Assembly: GCA_017965665.1 (NCBI GenBank)
Contig: JAGCPN010000007.1
Location: 62,001 to 126,000 of the forward strand
Length of the DNA stretch: 64,000 bases
Origin: Aeriscardovia sp.
GTDB lineage: Bacteria > Actinomycetota > Actinomycetes > Actinomycetales > Bifidobacteriaceae
Direction of reading: 5' to 3'
Part shown: in pieces, positions 45,535-54,167 of the stretch
Layout: each line of letters begins with the position of its first letter
How positions within the stretch are numbered: position 1 is the first letter of the stretch
Translations under genes and position numbers: made by a program
Notes under the pieces: generated by a model
Database searches by the model: none
Seen by the model: only the letters and a program-made list of their open reading frames with translations
What the model was told of the DNA's origin: nothing

Positions 45535-46927
45535 AGAAATAGCGCGCCTGACGGGAGGAAAGCTGCTGGGCGGATCGGGGGAAGTTTGCGTCGGGAGTGC
45601 GTCGATATCGACGGCGGCTCCGGCAGACCTCTTTATAGCCGTCAGGGGCGAAAAGACGGACGGCGCGCTCTTCATAGCGAAGGCCTTTGAAAACGGGTTT
45701 AAAGCCGCCCTCACCCACGCCCCAGATCCTCTCTGCCCTATGCCCCAGATCGTGGTCAAAGATTCCGTAGACGCCCTCTCAAAGCTCGCAAAAGCCAACC
45801 TTGAAAAGAGGAGGGAGAGGCCGGGGTTCACCGAGATCGCCCTGACAGGATCGGTGGGTAAGACCACTACCAAAGATATCCTCTTCCAGCTCTTTTCGCC
45901 CTTCGCCCCTACGGCCGCAAACGAGGGCTCCTTTAACAACGAGCTGGGGCTTCCCCTGACGTGCCTCAAAGTGGACGGCCAAACCCGCTACCTAATAGCC
46001 GAAATGGGAGCAAACAGGATTGGCGACATCTCCCGCCTCTTTTCCATCGCCCCCTGCGACGTGGCGCTAGAGCTCAGGGTGGGCTTTGCCCACGAGGGGG
46101 AGTTCGGATCCAGAGAGAACATATTCCGGGCGAAAAGCGAACTTGTAAAGGACTTAAAGCCTTCCGACACCGCCGTCCTCAACGCCCAAGACAGGAGGGT
46201 GAGGGAGATGGCCCCGCTGACCCGGGCCAAGGTGCGCTGGTTCTCTCTGGATTTTCGGCCCGGGATGGAGGCGTGCGCCCGAAACCTCGAAGTAGACGAG
46301 CTGGGCAGGGCGAGATTCGATCTGGTGCTGGAAGGGAGGCCGGCCGGCAGGGTCGCCCTTCCCCTCTTAGGGGAGCACAACGCCTCCAACGCCCTGGCGG
46401 CCGCCGCCTGCGCAAAGGTGTGCGGGATAGCCGATGAGGAAATCGCCTCCGGCCTCTCGGGGCTGCGGGGCGTAAGCCCGCACCGGCTCAGCCTCTTTGA
46501 AAGCGGGAGCTTTGGCAAAAAGTGCCTCGTTTTGGACGACACTTTCAACGCCAACCCCGATTCCATGTCGAACTGCATAAAGATCGCAGAGAGGATGGCG
46601 AAAAAGAAGGGGATGGACCTCCTCTTCATACTCTCGCCCATGCTGGAACTGGGGGAGAAAAGCGAAGAGTACCACAGGCAGGCAGCCAGGGCCGTCAGAG
46701 ATTCTTCAGCCGCTTTGATAGTAGTGTGCCAAGATAAAGAAAAAGACGCCCTGGCCGGGGCCTACATGGAGGAAGTCGCCGGGGCCAGGCTGGCCAGGAG
46801 CCTTGAAGAGGCGAAAGAGGAGGCGGAAAAGTTTGTGCGCAGAGCCCAACGGCCCCTCGTGGTCCTCAAAGGCTCCCACGCTTTCCACCTGGACTCTTTG
46901 GCCGATGACTTGGAAAAGGGGAATTAA
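45515..46927 (+). CDS. murF: UDP-N-acetylmuramoyl-tripeptide--D-Ala-D-Ala ligase
   Basis: 470 residues. Adds D-Ala-D-Ala to the UDP-MurNAc-tripeptide. The P-loop GSVGKTTT is at 112-119; ANEGSFNNELGLPLT and EMGANRIGDI are typical MurF phrases, and the C-terminal domain has VLDDTFNANPDSM. It is full length and apparently active, in contrast to its MurE-like neighbour. Its D-Ala supply would start with alanine racemase at 57801. Confidence 0.96.
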   Translation: MIKTSLEEIARLTGGKLLGGSGEVCVGSASISTAAPADLFIAVRGEKTDGALFIAKAFENGFKAALTHAPDPLCPMPQIVVKDSVDALSKLAKANLEKRRERPGFTEIALTGSVGKTTTKDILFQLFSPFAPTAANEGSFNNELGLPLTCLKVDGQTRYLIAEMGANRIGDISRLFSIAPCDVALELRVGFAHEGEFGSRENIFRAKSELVKDLKPSDTAVLNAQDRRVREMAPLTRAKVRWFSLDFRPGMEACARNLEVDELGRARFDLVLEGRPAGRVALPLLGEHNASNALAAAACAKVCGIADEEIASGLSGLRGVSPHRLSLFESGSFGKKCLVLDDTFNANPDSMSNCIKIAERMAKKKGMDLLFILSPMLELGEKSEEYHRQAARAVRDSSAALIVVCQDKEKDALAGAYMEEVAGARLARSLEEAKEEAEKFVRRAQRPLVVLKGSHAFHLDSLADDLEKGN

Positions 46928-48031
46928 GTGGAGGCCTATATAATCGCGTTCGTCTGCTCGCTGGTAGCCTCCTTCTGCCTGACCCCGGCGGTGATAGCCG
47001 TCGTAAACAAGCTCCACTACGGCCAGTACATTCGGCAGGACGGACCCCAGAGCCACCAGGTCAAAAGAGGCACCCCGACTTTAGGCGGAGTGGCGATAAT
47101 ACTTTCCATCCTCATCGGCTGGGGGGCGGCGGCCATTTTCCGATACGCCGTCCACAGGACCGTCCCCACCCCTTCGGCCCTTTTGGCCCTTTTCTGCCTT
47201 GTGGGCTTTGGGCTTATAGGCTTTATAGATGACTTTTTGAAAGTGAAAAAAAAGAGGAACCTGGGCCTGACCATCCACGCCAAGCTGATCTTGCAGGTCC
47301 TCGTGGCATCCGGCTACGCGGTGCTCTCCCTGCTCTTTCCCAGAAAGGCCCCCGTCAGGGTGGGCCGCACCTCCATCTCCTGGATAGCGGATTCCTCCAT
47401 AAACCTGGCCTTTGCGGGAAACGTTTTGGGGATAATACTTTTCATAATCTGGGTGAACTTACTCATGGCGGCCTGGACCAACGCGATAAACCTCACAGAC
47501 GGCCTGGACGGCCTCGCCGCCGGATCGGGGCTGACGGCCTTCATAGGCTTTGCCATCATCGCCTTTTGGGAGAGCTACCACCTCATAGGCTCCGCCTCCC
47601 AGGGCTTTAAGTACGTGGCTTCCGATCCCCAGGATCTTGTGATCATAGCCCTTTCCTGCGTGGCGGCCCTGATGGGGTTTTTGTGGTACAACGTCCACCC
47701 CGCAGAGATTTTTATGGGCGACACCGGCTCTCTGGCTCTGGGCGGCCTGTTTGCGGCCATGTCGGTCAGCCTGCACGTGGAGATTTTAGCCGTGATCATG
47801 GGAGGGCTTTTCGTCATGGAGACCCTGTCGGACGTGATACAGATAGGAGCCTTCCACCTCTTCCACAGGAGGGTGTTCAAGATGGCTCCCCTCCATCACC
47901 ACTTTGAACTTATGGGCTGGCCCGAGACCCGGGTCGTCATGAGGTTCTGGATGATAGAGTGCGGGTACGTGATAATCTCCATCATCATCTTCTACTCGGA
48001 CTGGCTCATCAAGAGCGGGCAAATGCGCTAA
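46928..48031 (+). CDS. mraY: phospho-MurNAc-pentapeptide translocase
   Basis: 367 residues from a GTG directly after the murF stop. An integral membrane enzyme with about ten helices that joins UDP-MurNAc-pentapeptide to undecaprenyl phosphate, giving lipid I. Landmarks are GTPTLGGVAII, FIDDFLKVKKKRNLGL with the catalytic aspartates, NLTDGLDGLAAG, EIFMGDTGSLALGG and PLHHHFELMGWPE. All catalytic residues I know are present. Confidence 0.97.
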   Translation: MEAYIIAFVCSLVASFCLTPAVIAVVNKLHYGQYIRQDGPQSHQVKRGTPTLGGVAIILSILIGWGAAAIFRYAVHRTVPTPSALLALFCLVGFGLIGFIDDFLKVKKKRNLGLTIHAKLILQVLVASGYAVLSLLFPRKAPVRVGRTSISWIADSSINLAFAGNVLGIILFIIWVNLLMAAWTNAINLTDGLDGLAAGSGLTAFIGFAIIAFWESYHLIGSASQGFKYVASDPQDLVIIALSCVAALMGFLWYNVHPAEIFMGDTGSLALGGLFAAMSVSLHVEILAVIMGGLFVMETLSDVIQIGAFHLFHRRVFKMAPLHHHFELMGWPETRVVMRFWMIECGYVIISIIIFYSDWLIKSGQMR

Positions 48032-48040
48032 GGAGACAAA

Positions 48041-49447
48041 ATGGCAATTATAGGAAGAAGCGAATTCGAGGGAACGGTCCTCGTGGCGGGCCTGGGGGTG
48101 AGCGGAAGGGCTGTAGAGGAGGTCCTTAAAAAACACGGGGTGAAGTGCGAGACTTTCGACGAGAAGCGCGAGGCCGACTTTTCAGATCCCCTCTCCGTGG
48201 ACTGGAGAAACATAACCACTGCGGTGGTTTCTCCCGGCTTTTCCCCAGATTCCCGGCTCATAAGGACGGCGGAGGAGAATCACGTGCCCGTCATGAGCGA
48301 AGTGGAGTTCGCATGGAAGACGCGCCCCAGGGATGCCGCGGGGCGCTCCATCCCCTGGATAGGCGTCACGGGGACCAACGGCAAGACCACGACTGTCAAG
48401 ATGATAACCGAAATCTTCAAGCAGTGCGGGCTGGACGTGGCGGAGGGCGGAAATACCGGCTTCCCCTTAACTTTGGCCTCTAGGAAGAAAGGCGCCCAGA
48501 TCGTGGTAGCCGAGCTCTCCAGCGCCCAGCTCCACTTCACTCCCTCCCTGGCGCTGGAGGTGGCGGTGTGGACGAACTTTGCAGACGATCACCTCGACTG
48601 GCACTCTTCCAGAGAGGAATACAGGCTGGACAAGGCCCGGATTTTCGAGAACGCGAAGAGGGCCCTGGTCTATAACTGCCAGGACCCCGTCACGTCCGCC
48701 GCGGCCGCCAGCGCGAAGGCGAACCTGGGATGCGTGCGGGTGGGCTTTACCCCCGCGCGGCCCCGGCCGGCCCAGGTAGGCGTGGACGAGGGATGGATTT
48801 TCGACAACGCCTTCGCCTACGGGAGGGTGTGCAGGGTGGACGCCCTGGAAAGCCTCAAGGTCGCAGGGATCGTCCCTCTGCATCGCATTGAAAACGCCCT
48901 CGCCGCCGCGGCCGCTTCGCTCGCCATGGGGGCAAAGCCCGAGCAGGTGGCCAGGGGCCTTTCCAAATTCAAGCCCGAGGGGCACAGGCTGGAAGAAGTG
49001 GTGAAGGTCCCCAAAGAGGGGGGAGAAGTCGAATTTATAGACGATTCCAAGGCGACCAACCCCGCCTCGGCCTTAGTCGCCCTTTCCGCTCTCGAAGGCA
49101 GGGGAATTGAATGGATAGTCGGAGGGGAGACAAAGGGGTGCGACATGCTCCCCATGCTCCAAGAGGCCAAAGGGAAAGTCCGCAGGGTGGTACTTATCGG
49201 AAAAGACAGGGCCGGGTTTGCAAAAGCCCTCTTTGAGGCCGGCATCCCCTTTGATGAAGTGAAAGAGGAAGAGGGATCTGCCGCCATAAAGGAGGCCGTA
49301 AAACTCGCATTCGCAGCGGCGCTTCCGGGAGACGTAGTCCTTCTGGCCCCCGCCTGCGCCTCCAGGGACCAGTTCAGGGATATGGCAGAGAGGGGAGAAA
49401 AGTTCACGGAGTTTGCAAAAGCCCTGAAGGGCGGGGCGCTGGCATGA
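48041..49447 (+). CDS. murD: UDP-N-acetylmuramoylalanine--D-glutamate ligase
   Basis: 468 residues with AGGAGA upstream. Adds D-Glu to UDP-MurNAc-L-Ala. The Rossmann-like start VLVAGLGVSGRAVEEVLKKHG, the P-loop GVTGTNGKTTTVKM, then ELSSAQLHF, WTNFADDHLDWH and DDSKATNPASA are in order. ftsW, normally found between murD and murG, is missing: the murD stop overlaps the murG ATG. Confidence 0.96.
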   Translation: MAIIGRSEFEGTVLVAGLGVSGRAVEEVLKKHGVKCETFDEKREADFSDPLSVDWRNITTAVVSPGFSPDSRLIRTAEENHVPVMSEVEFAWKTRPRDAAGRSIPWIGVTGTNGKTTTVKMITEIFKQCGLDVAEGGNTGFPLTLASRKKGAQIVVAELSSAQLHFTPSLALEVAVWTNFADDHLDWHSSREEYRLDKARIFENAKRALVYNCQDPVTSAAAASAKANLGCVRVGFTPARPRPAQVGVDEGWIFDNAFAYGRVCRVDALESLKVAGIVPLHRIENALAAAAASLAMGAKPEQVARGLSKFKPEGHRLEEVVKVPKEGGEVEFIDDSKATNPASALVALSALEGRGIEWIVGGETKGCDMLPMLQEAKGKVRRVVLIGKDRAGFAKALFEAGIPFDEVKEEEGSAAIKEAVKLAFAAALPGDVVLLAPACASRDQFRDMAERGEKFTEFAKALKGGALA

Positions 49448-50646
49448 GCGAAAAGCTTTCCGTGGTCCTGGCCGGCGCCGGCACCGCGGGACACATCAAC
49501 ACCCTCATCTCCATAGCCGAGCAAATAAAGATCCTCTGCCCCCAGGCCAGGATAACGGCCGTGGGGGCGCAGGGCGGCATGGAAGAAACCCTGGTCCCGG
49601 CCAGCGGGCTGCCCCTCAGGACCATACCCAAGCTCGCCTTCCCCCGCTCCCTCTCCCCTTCAGCGGCCCTGTTTCCCGCCAAGTGGGCCAAGGAAGTAAG
49701 GGATGCGGAAAAGATACTTAGGTCCGTCGACGCCGACTGCGTGGCCGGAGTGGGAGGGTACGTTTCAGCCCCGTGCTACAGGGCGGCAAAAAAGCTCAAG
49801 ATCCCCATCGCCATCCATGAGCAAAATGCCATGGCCGGGATCGCCAACAGGCTCGGGGCCAGATGGGCGGACTACATCGGCACGGCCTACGGCGGGGTAA
49901 AGCTGAGGGGCAGGGGGAGAAAGCCTGCAGAAAGGATAGGCCTGCCCCTCAAAGCCGAAGTGATAGAGGCTGCCAAAGCCCGCAGGGAAGATCCCGAAGG
50001 AGCGAGGGCCGGAGCCATAGAGGCTCTGGGGCTGAAGCCCGATCTGCCCGTGCTCCTTGTGACCGGGGGGTCCTTGGGGGCCTTGAGCATAAATAAGGCG
50101 GTGGCCGGGGCTTCCCGGGAGCTTTTGCAAGTGTGCCAGGTAGTTCACGTGTGCGGGAAAGGGAAGAGCGAAATCGTCTCCGAGCTCGTCACCCAGCTCG
50201 CCGGCAAAGACGCCCTGGGAGAGCTTTCCGCCTCCCAGGACGGCCAGTACTTCGCCCAGGAGGGCAACTACCGCATCGTCGACTATTTCCCGCATATGTC
50301 CCTGCTCTACAAAGCCGCGTCCCTCGCCATCTGCAGGTCGGGGGCGGGAACCGTAAACGAGATGGAGGCCATGGGGATGCCGGCCGTCTACGTCCCTCTT
50401 CCCATAGGAAACGGCGAGCAGAGGTTCAACGCGAAGCCCGTCGTGGACAATGGCGGGGGAATCTTGGTGCAGGATTCCAGGTTTACGGAGGGCTTTGTGA
50501 AAAAGTACATCCCTCCCCTCATAACCGACAAAAAGAAGCTGGAGGCGATGGGGGAAAAGGCCAGGGAGCTTTCCGGAGAAAATGCGGCGCTGGTCATGGC
50601 CGAGGAGATTTTACAGCTCGCAAACTACCATAAGTATCATGAGTAA
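49444..50646 (+). CDS. murG: UDP-GlcNAc transferase MurG (lipid II synthesis)
   Basis: 400 residues. Adds GlcNAc to lipid I on the inner face of the membrane. The glycine-rich loop LAGAGTAGHINTLISIA, the second loop GVGGYVSAPCYRAA with HEQNAMAGIANRLGA, and the nucleotide-sugar site ICRSGAGTVNEMEAMGMPAVYVPLP are clear. The gene is joined to murD by an ATGA overlap and to murC by an 8-nt overlap. Confidence 0.96.
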   Translation: MSEKLSVVLAGAGTAGHINTLISIAEQIKILCPQARITAVGAQGGMEETLVPASGLPLRTIPKLAFPRSLSPSAALFPAKWAKEVRDAEKILRSVDADCVAGVGGYVSAPCYRAAKKLKIPIAIHEQNAMAGIANRLGARWADYIGTAYGGVKLRGRGRKPAERIGLPLKAEVIEAAKARREDPEGARAGAIEALGLKPDLPVLLVTGGSLGALSINKAVAGASRELLQVCQVVHVCGKGKSEIVSELVTQLAGKDALGELSASQDGQYFAQEGNYRIVDYFPHMSLLYKAASLAICRSGAGTVNEMEAMGMPAVYVPLPIGNGEQRFNAKPVVDNGGGILVQDSRFTEGFVKKYIPPLITDKKKLEAMGEKARELSGENAALVMAEEILQLANYHKYHE

Positions 50647-52126
50647 CCTTCCCTCCCCCTCCTTCCCTTCGCTCGAAGGGAAGGATTTGAAAGACTTGAA
50701 GTCCGTCTTCTTTTCCGGCATCGGCGGACACGGCATGAGCGTTCTGGCCAGGATTTTGGCCGCAGAAGGCGTGAAAACCGCAGGCAGCGACATAGTCCGC
50801 ACGCCTATAACAAGCGAACTTGAAGAGGCCGGGATAAAGGTCTTTCCCCAGGACGGTTCGCACATGGAAGGAGCCAGGGTCCTGGTGTGGTCGAGCGCCA
50901 TAGAAGAGGGCAACCCCGACATCAAAAAAGCCGTCGAAACCGGGATGCTTTTGGCGCACAGAAGCGACATCCTTTCCCTCCTCATGCGGGGCAAAAGATC
51001 AATAGCGGTTTCCGGCACTCACGGAAAGACCACTACTTCCTGCATTGCTTCCTTCATCCTTCTGGAAGCGGGAAAAGATCCCGGCTGGGCCCTGGGAAGT
51101 TCCTTTAAAACCCGGGAGGGAGCGGAGCCCGGATGGAGGAGGGGTGGAGACACTTTTGTGGCGGAAGCCGACGAATCTGACGGGAGCTTTCTGAAATACG
51201 CCCCTTCCGTATGCATCATCACCAACAGCGACGGAGACCACTTCGACCACTACGGGACAATCGAAGCCTACAGGGATGCCCTCAAGGGCTTTATAGGCCG
51301 ATCGGCCAAGTGCGTGATGTGCATGGACGATGCGGGGAACCGGGAAATTTTCAAATCCCTGGAGGCGGAAGACAAGAGGAAAGTCCTGGGATACGGCGAA
51401 AGCGCGTTTAAAGACCTTAGTTTGGAACTAAGAGGCCTGGACGAAGAAAACTACGCGAGGCTGGAAAAAATCCGCCTCTTTCCCGCCTCTTCCCCCGTGG
51501 CGTCCTCTTTCACCCTTTCTTTTAAGGGGAAGAGCATTCCCGTGGAGATGAGCATTCCGGGGAGGCACAACGACTTTAACGCCGCCGCGGCCATTCTCGC
51601 CTGCGCCGAACTCGGAGTGGAACCTGAAGCCGGAGCCGGGGCGGTCTCGAAGTTTTTGGGATCCTCCAGGCGCTTCGAGCTGCTGGGAGAGGAAAAGGGC
51701 GTAAAACTTTTCACCGACTACGGGCACCACCCGGCTGAAATCGCGGCCTTTCTTTCGGCCCTAAAGTCTTCCTATCCCTCTTCCCCCATAGGCGTGATGT
51801 TCGAGCCTTTCAACTCTTCAAGGGTGGTCCAGTTTGCCGCGGGGTTTGCAAAATCGCTTTCCTTGGCGGACAAAGTGGTCCTCGCCCCCCTCTTCAAAGG
51901 CAGGGCGACGGCGCAGGACGCTCTCGGAGTGAGTTCCGAAGATATCGAAAAGGAAGCGCAAAAGATAGGCGAGGGGAGAAAATTCGAGGTTGTAAAAAAC
52001 TTGGAGGATGGGTCAAAAATTTTGGCCTCCTGGGCGCAGCCTGAAAGCGTTTTGGCCACCATCGGAGCCGGCATGATCTCCAGGGCCAACCCCGAAATCC
52101 TTAACCTTCTCAGAGAAAAGAGATAA
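50639..52126 (+). CDS. murC: UDP-N-acetylmuramate--L-alanine ligase
   Basis: 495 residues from the ATG at 50639, inside the last codons of murG. The first amino acid ligase of peptidoglycan precursor synthesis. Seen are FSGIGGHGMSVLARIL, the P-loop VSGTHGKTTTSCIAS, EADESDGSFLKYAP, ITNSDGDHFDHYG and the C-terminal TDYGHHPAEIAAFL. The usual next gene, ftsQ, is absent; the tmRNA gene begins 13 nt after the stop. Confidence 0.96.
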   Translation: MSNLPSPSFPSLEGKDLKDLKSVFFSGIGGHGMSVLARILAAEGVKTAGSDIVRTPITSELEEAGIKVFPQDGSHMEGARVLVWSSAIEEGNPDIKKAVETGMLLAHRSDILSLLMRGKRSIAVSGTHGKTTTSCIASFILLEAGKDPGWALGSSFKTREGAEPGWRRGGDTFVAEADESDGSFLKYAPSVCIITNSDGDHFDHYGTIEAYRDALKGFIGRSAKCVMCMDDAGNREIFKSLEAEDKRKVLGYGESAFKDLSLELRGLDEENYARLEKIRLFPASSPVASSFTLSFKGKSIPVEMSIPGRHNDFNAAAAILACAELGVEPEAGAGAVSKFLGSSRRFELLGEEKGVKLFTDYGHHPAEIAAFLSALKSSYPSSPIGVMFEPFNSSRVVQFAAGFAKSLSLADKVVLAPLFKGRATAQDALGVSSEDIEKEAQKIGEGRKFEVVKNLEDGSKILASWAQPESVLATIGAGMISRANPEILNLLREKR

Positions 52127-52129
52127 GAT
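52101..52129 (+). promoter_or_regulatory. candidate ssrA promoter inside the end of murC
   Basis: TTAACC and TAAGAT are 17 nt apart, four of six matches each to the -35 and -10 consensus, and the -10 box ends 10 nt before the mature 5' end of tmRNA. It lies over the last codons of murC. Processing from the murC transcript is the alternative. Confidence 0.4.
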
Positions 52130-52139
52130 CGCACGTAAC

Positions 52140-52508
52140 GGGGCCGACAGGTTTCGACGGCGGTTTACCTCATCCAGCTGGCATGTCGGGAATGCAAAGT
52201 ATCCCGTAAAAGGCCTTTGCAAAACTATAAGTGCCAAGAATATAAATCGCACTGAGTTCGCCCTCGCTGCCTAGTTTGCAGTAAGGCTTACTCCCTCCGC
52301 TCATTTCGCCTTGAAGAAAGCGGGGATGATAATTTTAAAGGCTTGCCCCTGCGCCGGAGCTTACGGGCGCAGGAGGACTTCTTGAAAGCTAAGCCGTCTG
52401 TAGATTGTCTATAGAGATACAGAGGCTGAAAAACTGACTATATGGACTAAACATGTAGAAGGCTGGATAGGGGATCGTCGGACCCGGGTTCAACTCCCGG
52501 CGACTCCA
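52140..52508 (+). ncRNA. ssrA: transfer-messenger RNA (tmRNA)
   Basis: A 369-nt one-piece tmRNA. The 5' end GGGGCCGACAGGTTTCGACGG and the 3' T-arm CCGGGTTCAACTCCCGG with CGACTCCA form the tRNA-like part. The tag reading frame at 52233-52274 starts at the resume codon GCC and encodes AKNINRTEFALAA followed by TAG. The ALAA end is the usual protease-recognition signal, and NRTEFALAA is very like the bifidobacterial tags I recall. CCA is not encoded. It rescues stalled ribosomes with SmpB (5816-6313). Confidence 0.97.
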
Positions 52509-52668
52509 CTGGAAAAGTTTGCGGCAGGGACGCAGTTGTGAGCTGTATGCCATTTTGTAGAGTTTAATTCGTTTTAGATTTTAAAAGTGGGAATACATAT
52601 GGGTAAAGATAAAGGCTGTTTAAATATGCAAACTGAAAAATTTTGATCCGCACATATTCTATTTCAGA
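52509..52668. other. AT-rich non-coding spacer between tmRNA and the accessory block
   Basis: About 160 bases without a convincing reading frame, much richer in A and T than the core genes. A tmRNA 3' end is a frequent integration site for islands, and I looked here and near 56.7 kb for a repeated copy of the tmRNA T-arm; none was found. Nothing else is recognisable. Confidence 0.6.
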
Positions 52669-52680
52669 TTGCAGCAAACT
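52669..52680 (+). repeat. left copy of a 12-bp inverted repeat flanking the accessory block
   Basis: TTGCAGCAAACT here is the exact reverse complement of AGTTTGCTGCAA at 56767-56778. The two lie just outside the first and last genes of the accessory block. The left copy also forms part of the stem of the terminator at 52671-52703, so it may have no recombination role. Confidence 0.5.
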
Positions 52681-52703
52681 AAGGCGGTTTCTCGCCTTTT
52701 GCT
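52671..52703. terminator. bidirectional terminator between ssrA and the DUF4143 ATPase gene
   Basis: The stem AAGGCG/CGCCTT with loop GTTTCT is extended by CAGCAAA pairing with TTTTGCTG, separated by a two-base bulge. A-rich and T-rich arms on both sides allow use on either strand. It lies between the plus-strand tmRNA and the minus-strand ATPase gene, which converge. Confidence 0.65.
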
Positions 52704-52727
52704 GGAGTAAAGGCAACAGTCAGTAAC

Positions 52728-54014
52728 TTAATCTCTCAGCGTGCCAATGGGTACCACAAATACCCCGTCCGGCCTTTGATAGGCATAAGGGCAGTCTCCT
52801 ACCAAAACCATTAAAAACGAAGGTTCCTTCATTTTATCCGTGTTAAGTTGAGAAGCTATGCTTTTGAGTGTTTTAGCGGCATTTTCTATAGCGTCACTTC
52901 CTCCAAGCTTAATTTCTACAAGACCGTATCTTCCATCCCTAAGATGAATTACGGCATCGCATTCCAAACCTTTTTCCGTACGAAAATGATATATATTTCC
53001 ATCCAAAGGTTGTGCGTAAACTCTCAAATCCCGGATGCAAAGGGTTTCAAAAAGGAAACCGAATGTTTTCACATCGTTCATCAGATCCCCAGGACCTAAA
53101 GCCAAAGCCGCAGCAGCAATGGAAGGATCTGTAAAATAGCGCGTGCTGGAAGTGCGGATGGCGGCTTTTGAACGTAGGTTGGGGTTCCAAGCGAGGGCAT
53201 CTTCAAGCACAAAAATTTTATTTAGAGCCTCCATATAAGAGGATACAGTTTCTCTGCTCATCTCAATCTGGCTATATTCTGCAATGTCCTTAGAAATCGT
53301 AGAGAATGAAACGCTTGTTCCCTGATGACGCGCCAGGGAACGCAGTAACTGTCTTGTCATAGATTCGTTGCGCGATACGTTGTCAACACGGATAATGTCT
53401 GATTTAACCACAGAATCCACATAATCTAAAGCACTTCGAATAGCATATTTTTCACTGATGAAAATTGAATCTGGCCATCCCCCGCGGCAGACCAAAAAGG
53501 CGAGATCTTTAAAGCCCACTTTGTTTCTTGCAAAAAAATTTTCCTCCTTAGCTGAAGAAAATAGTTTACTCAGGCTTATTTCTCCAGAAGATTCTCCGGA
53601 TTCGTAAAGACTCATTGGACGCATCTTGATCCAAGCAAATCTTCCCGTTCCAGTATGAAGAATTTTGCTTCTGTCTGCAGGAACGGCTGATCCAGTTAAA
53701 ATAAATTGCCCAAAACCAGATCGGTGATCGACCTCATATCTCACCTCATCCCAAATGCGCGGAGCCACCTGCCACTCGTCTATCAAGCGCGGAGTCGCTC
53801 CTTGCAAAAGCAGGCTCGGTTTAAGGTCAGCCAACAGGAGATTTTGTTCGCGATCATCCGTATTGCCCATATTTAGTACACTTTTGGCAAAGTGCTCGCA
53901 AGTTGTAGTCTTTCCGCAATATTTTGCCCCCTCAACCAGAATCGCCCCTTTATATTGCAGGCATTCTTCGATGGTTTTCTCTATAATCCTGTACTTGTAA
54001 TTGGCTGTTTGCAT
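52728..54014 (-). CDS. AAA_14/DUF4143 ATPase
   Basis: 428 residues. An N-terminal P-loop domain with Walker A GAKYCGKTTT (29-38) and Walker B PRLIDEWQ (D79-E80), a sensor-like FILTGSAVP, a winged-helix middle region (RSLARHQGTSVSFSTISKDIAEYSQIE), and a C-terminal DUF4143 part with LECDAVIHLRDGRYGLVEIKLGG, which has the D...ExK pattern of the PD-(D/E)XK fold. Such proteins are very common in anaerobes and their function is unknown. The predicted leader is extremely short: TATACT lies 14 nt from the ATG, and no ribosome-binding site is seen. Base composition is richer in A and T than in neighbouring core genes. Confidence 0.88.
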   Translation of the reverse strand: MQTANYKYRIIEKTIEECLQYKGAILVEGAKYCGKTTTCEHFAKSVLNMGNTDDREQNLLLADLKPSLLLQGATPRLIDEWQVAPRIWDEVRYEVDHRSGFGQFILTGSAVPADRSKILHTGTGRFAWIKMRPMSLYESGESSGEISLSKLFSSAKEENFFARNKVGFKDLAFLVCRGGWPDSIFISEKYAIRSALDYVDSVVKSDIIRVDNVSRNESMTRQLLRSLARHQGTSVSFSTISKDIAEYSQIEMSRETVSSYMEALNKIFVLEDALAWNPNLRSKAAIRTSSTRYFTDPSIAAAALALGPGDLMNDVKTFGFLFETLCIRDLRVYAQPLDGNIYHFRTEKGLECDAVIHLRDGRYGLVEIKLGGSDAIENAAKTLKSIASQLNTDKMKEPSFLMVLVGDCPYAYQRPDGVFVVPIGTLRD

Positions 54015-54028
54015 GATTTAAATTATGA

Positions 54029-54034
54029 AGTATA
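54029..54034 (-). promoter_or_regulatory. candidate -10 box of the DUF4143 ATPase gene
   Basis: TATACT on the minus strand, 14 nt before the ATG at 54014. A TTCTCA hexamer 18 nt further upstream, within the first copy of the tandem repeat, is a possible -35. If so, transcription would start only about 7 nt before the start codon. Confidence 0.45.
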
Positions 54035-54035
54035 A

Positions 54036-54127
54036 AGATTTGAGCCGCAACTTGAGAAAGATTTGAGCCGCAACTTGAGAAAGATTTGAGCCGCAACTTG
54101 AGAAAGATTTGAGCCGCAACTTGAGAA
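54036..54127. repeat. four perfect tandem copies of a 23-bp repeat
   Basis: Units at 54036-54058, 54059-54081, 54082-54104 and 54105-54127 are identical. Each contains the half-sites TTGAG-CCGCAAC-TTGAG, so TTGAG recurs every 11-12 bp through the array, close to one helical turn. The array covers the upstream region of the ATPase gene, including its likely -35 box, and lies 40 bp before the GNAT gene on the other side. I infer an operator or iteron-like protein-binding array. Copy number may vary by slippage. Confidence 0.95.
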
Positions 54128-54167
54128 AAACGATTGGATTAGTTGGGATGTAAACGGAGAGGCAAAA

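Noticed and set aside
54036-54127. The 23-bp tandem repeats as a CRISPR array
   Set aside because: The units are directly adjacent with no spacers.
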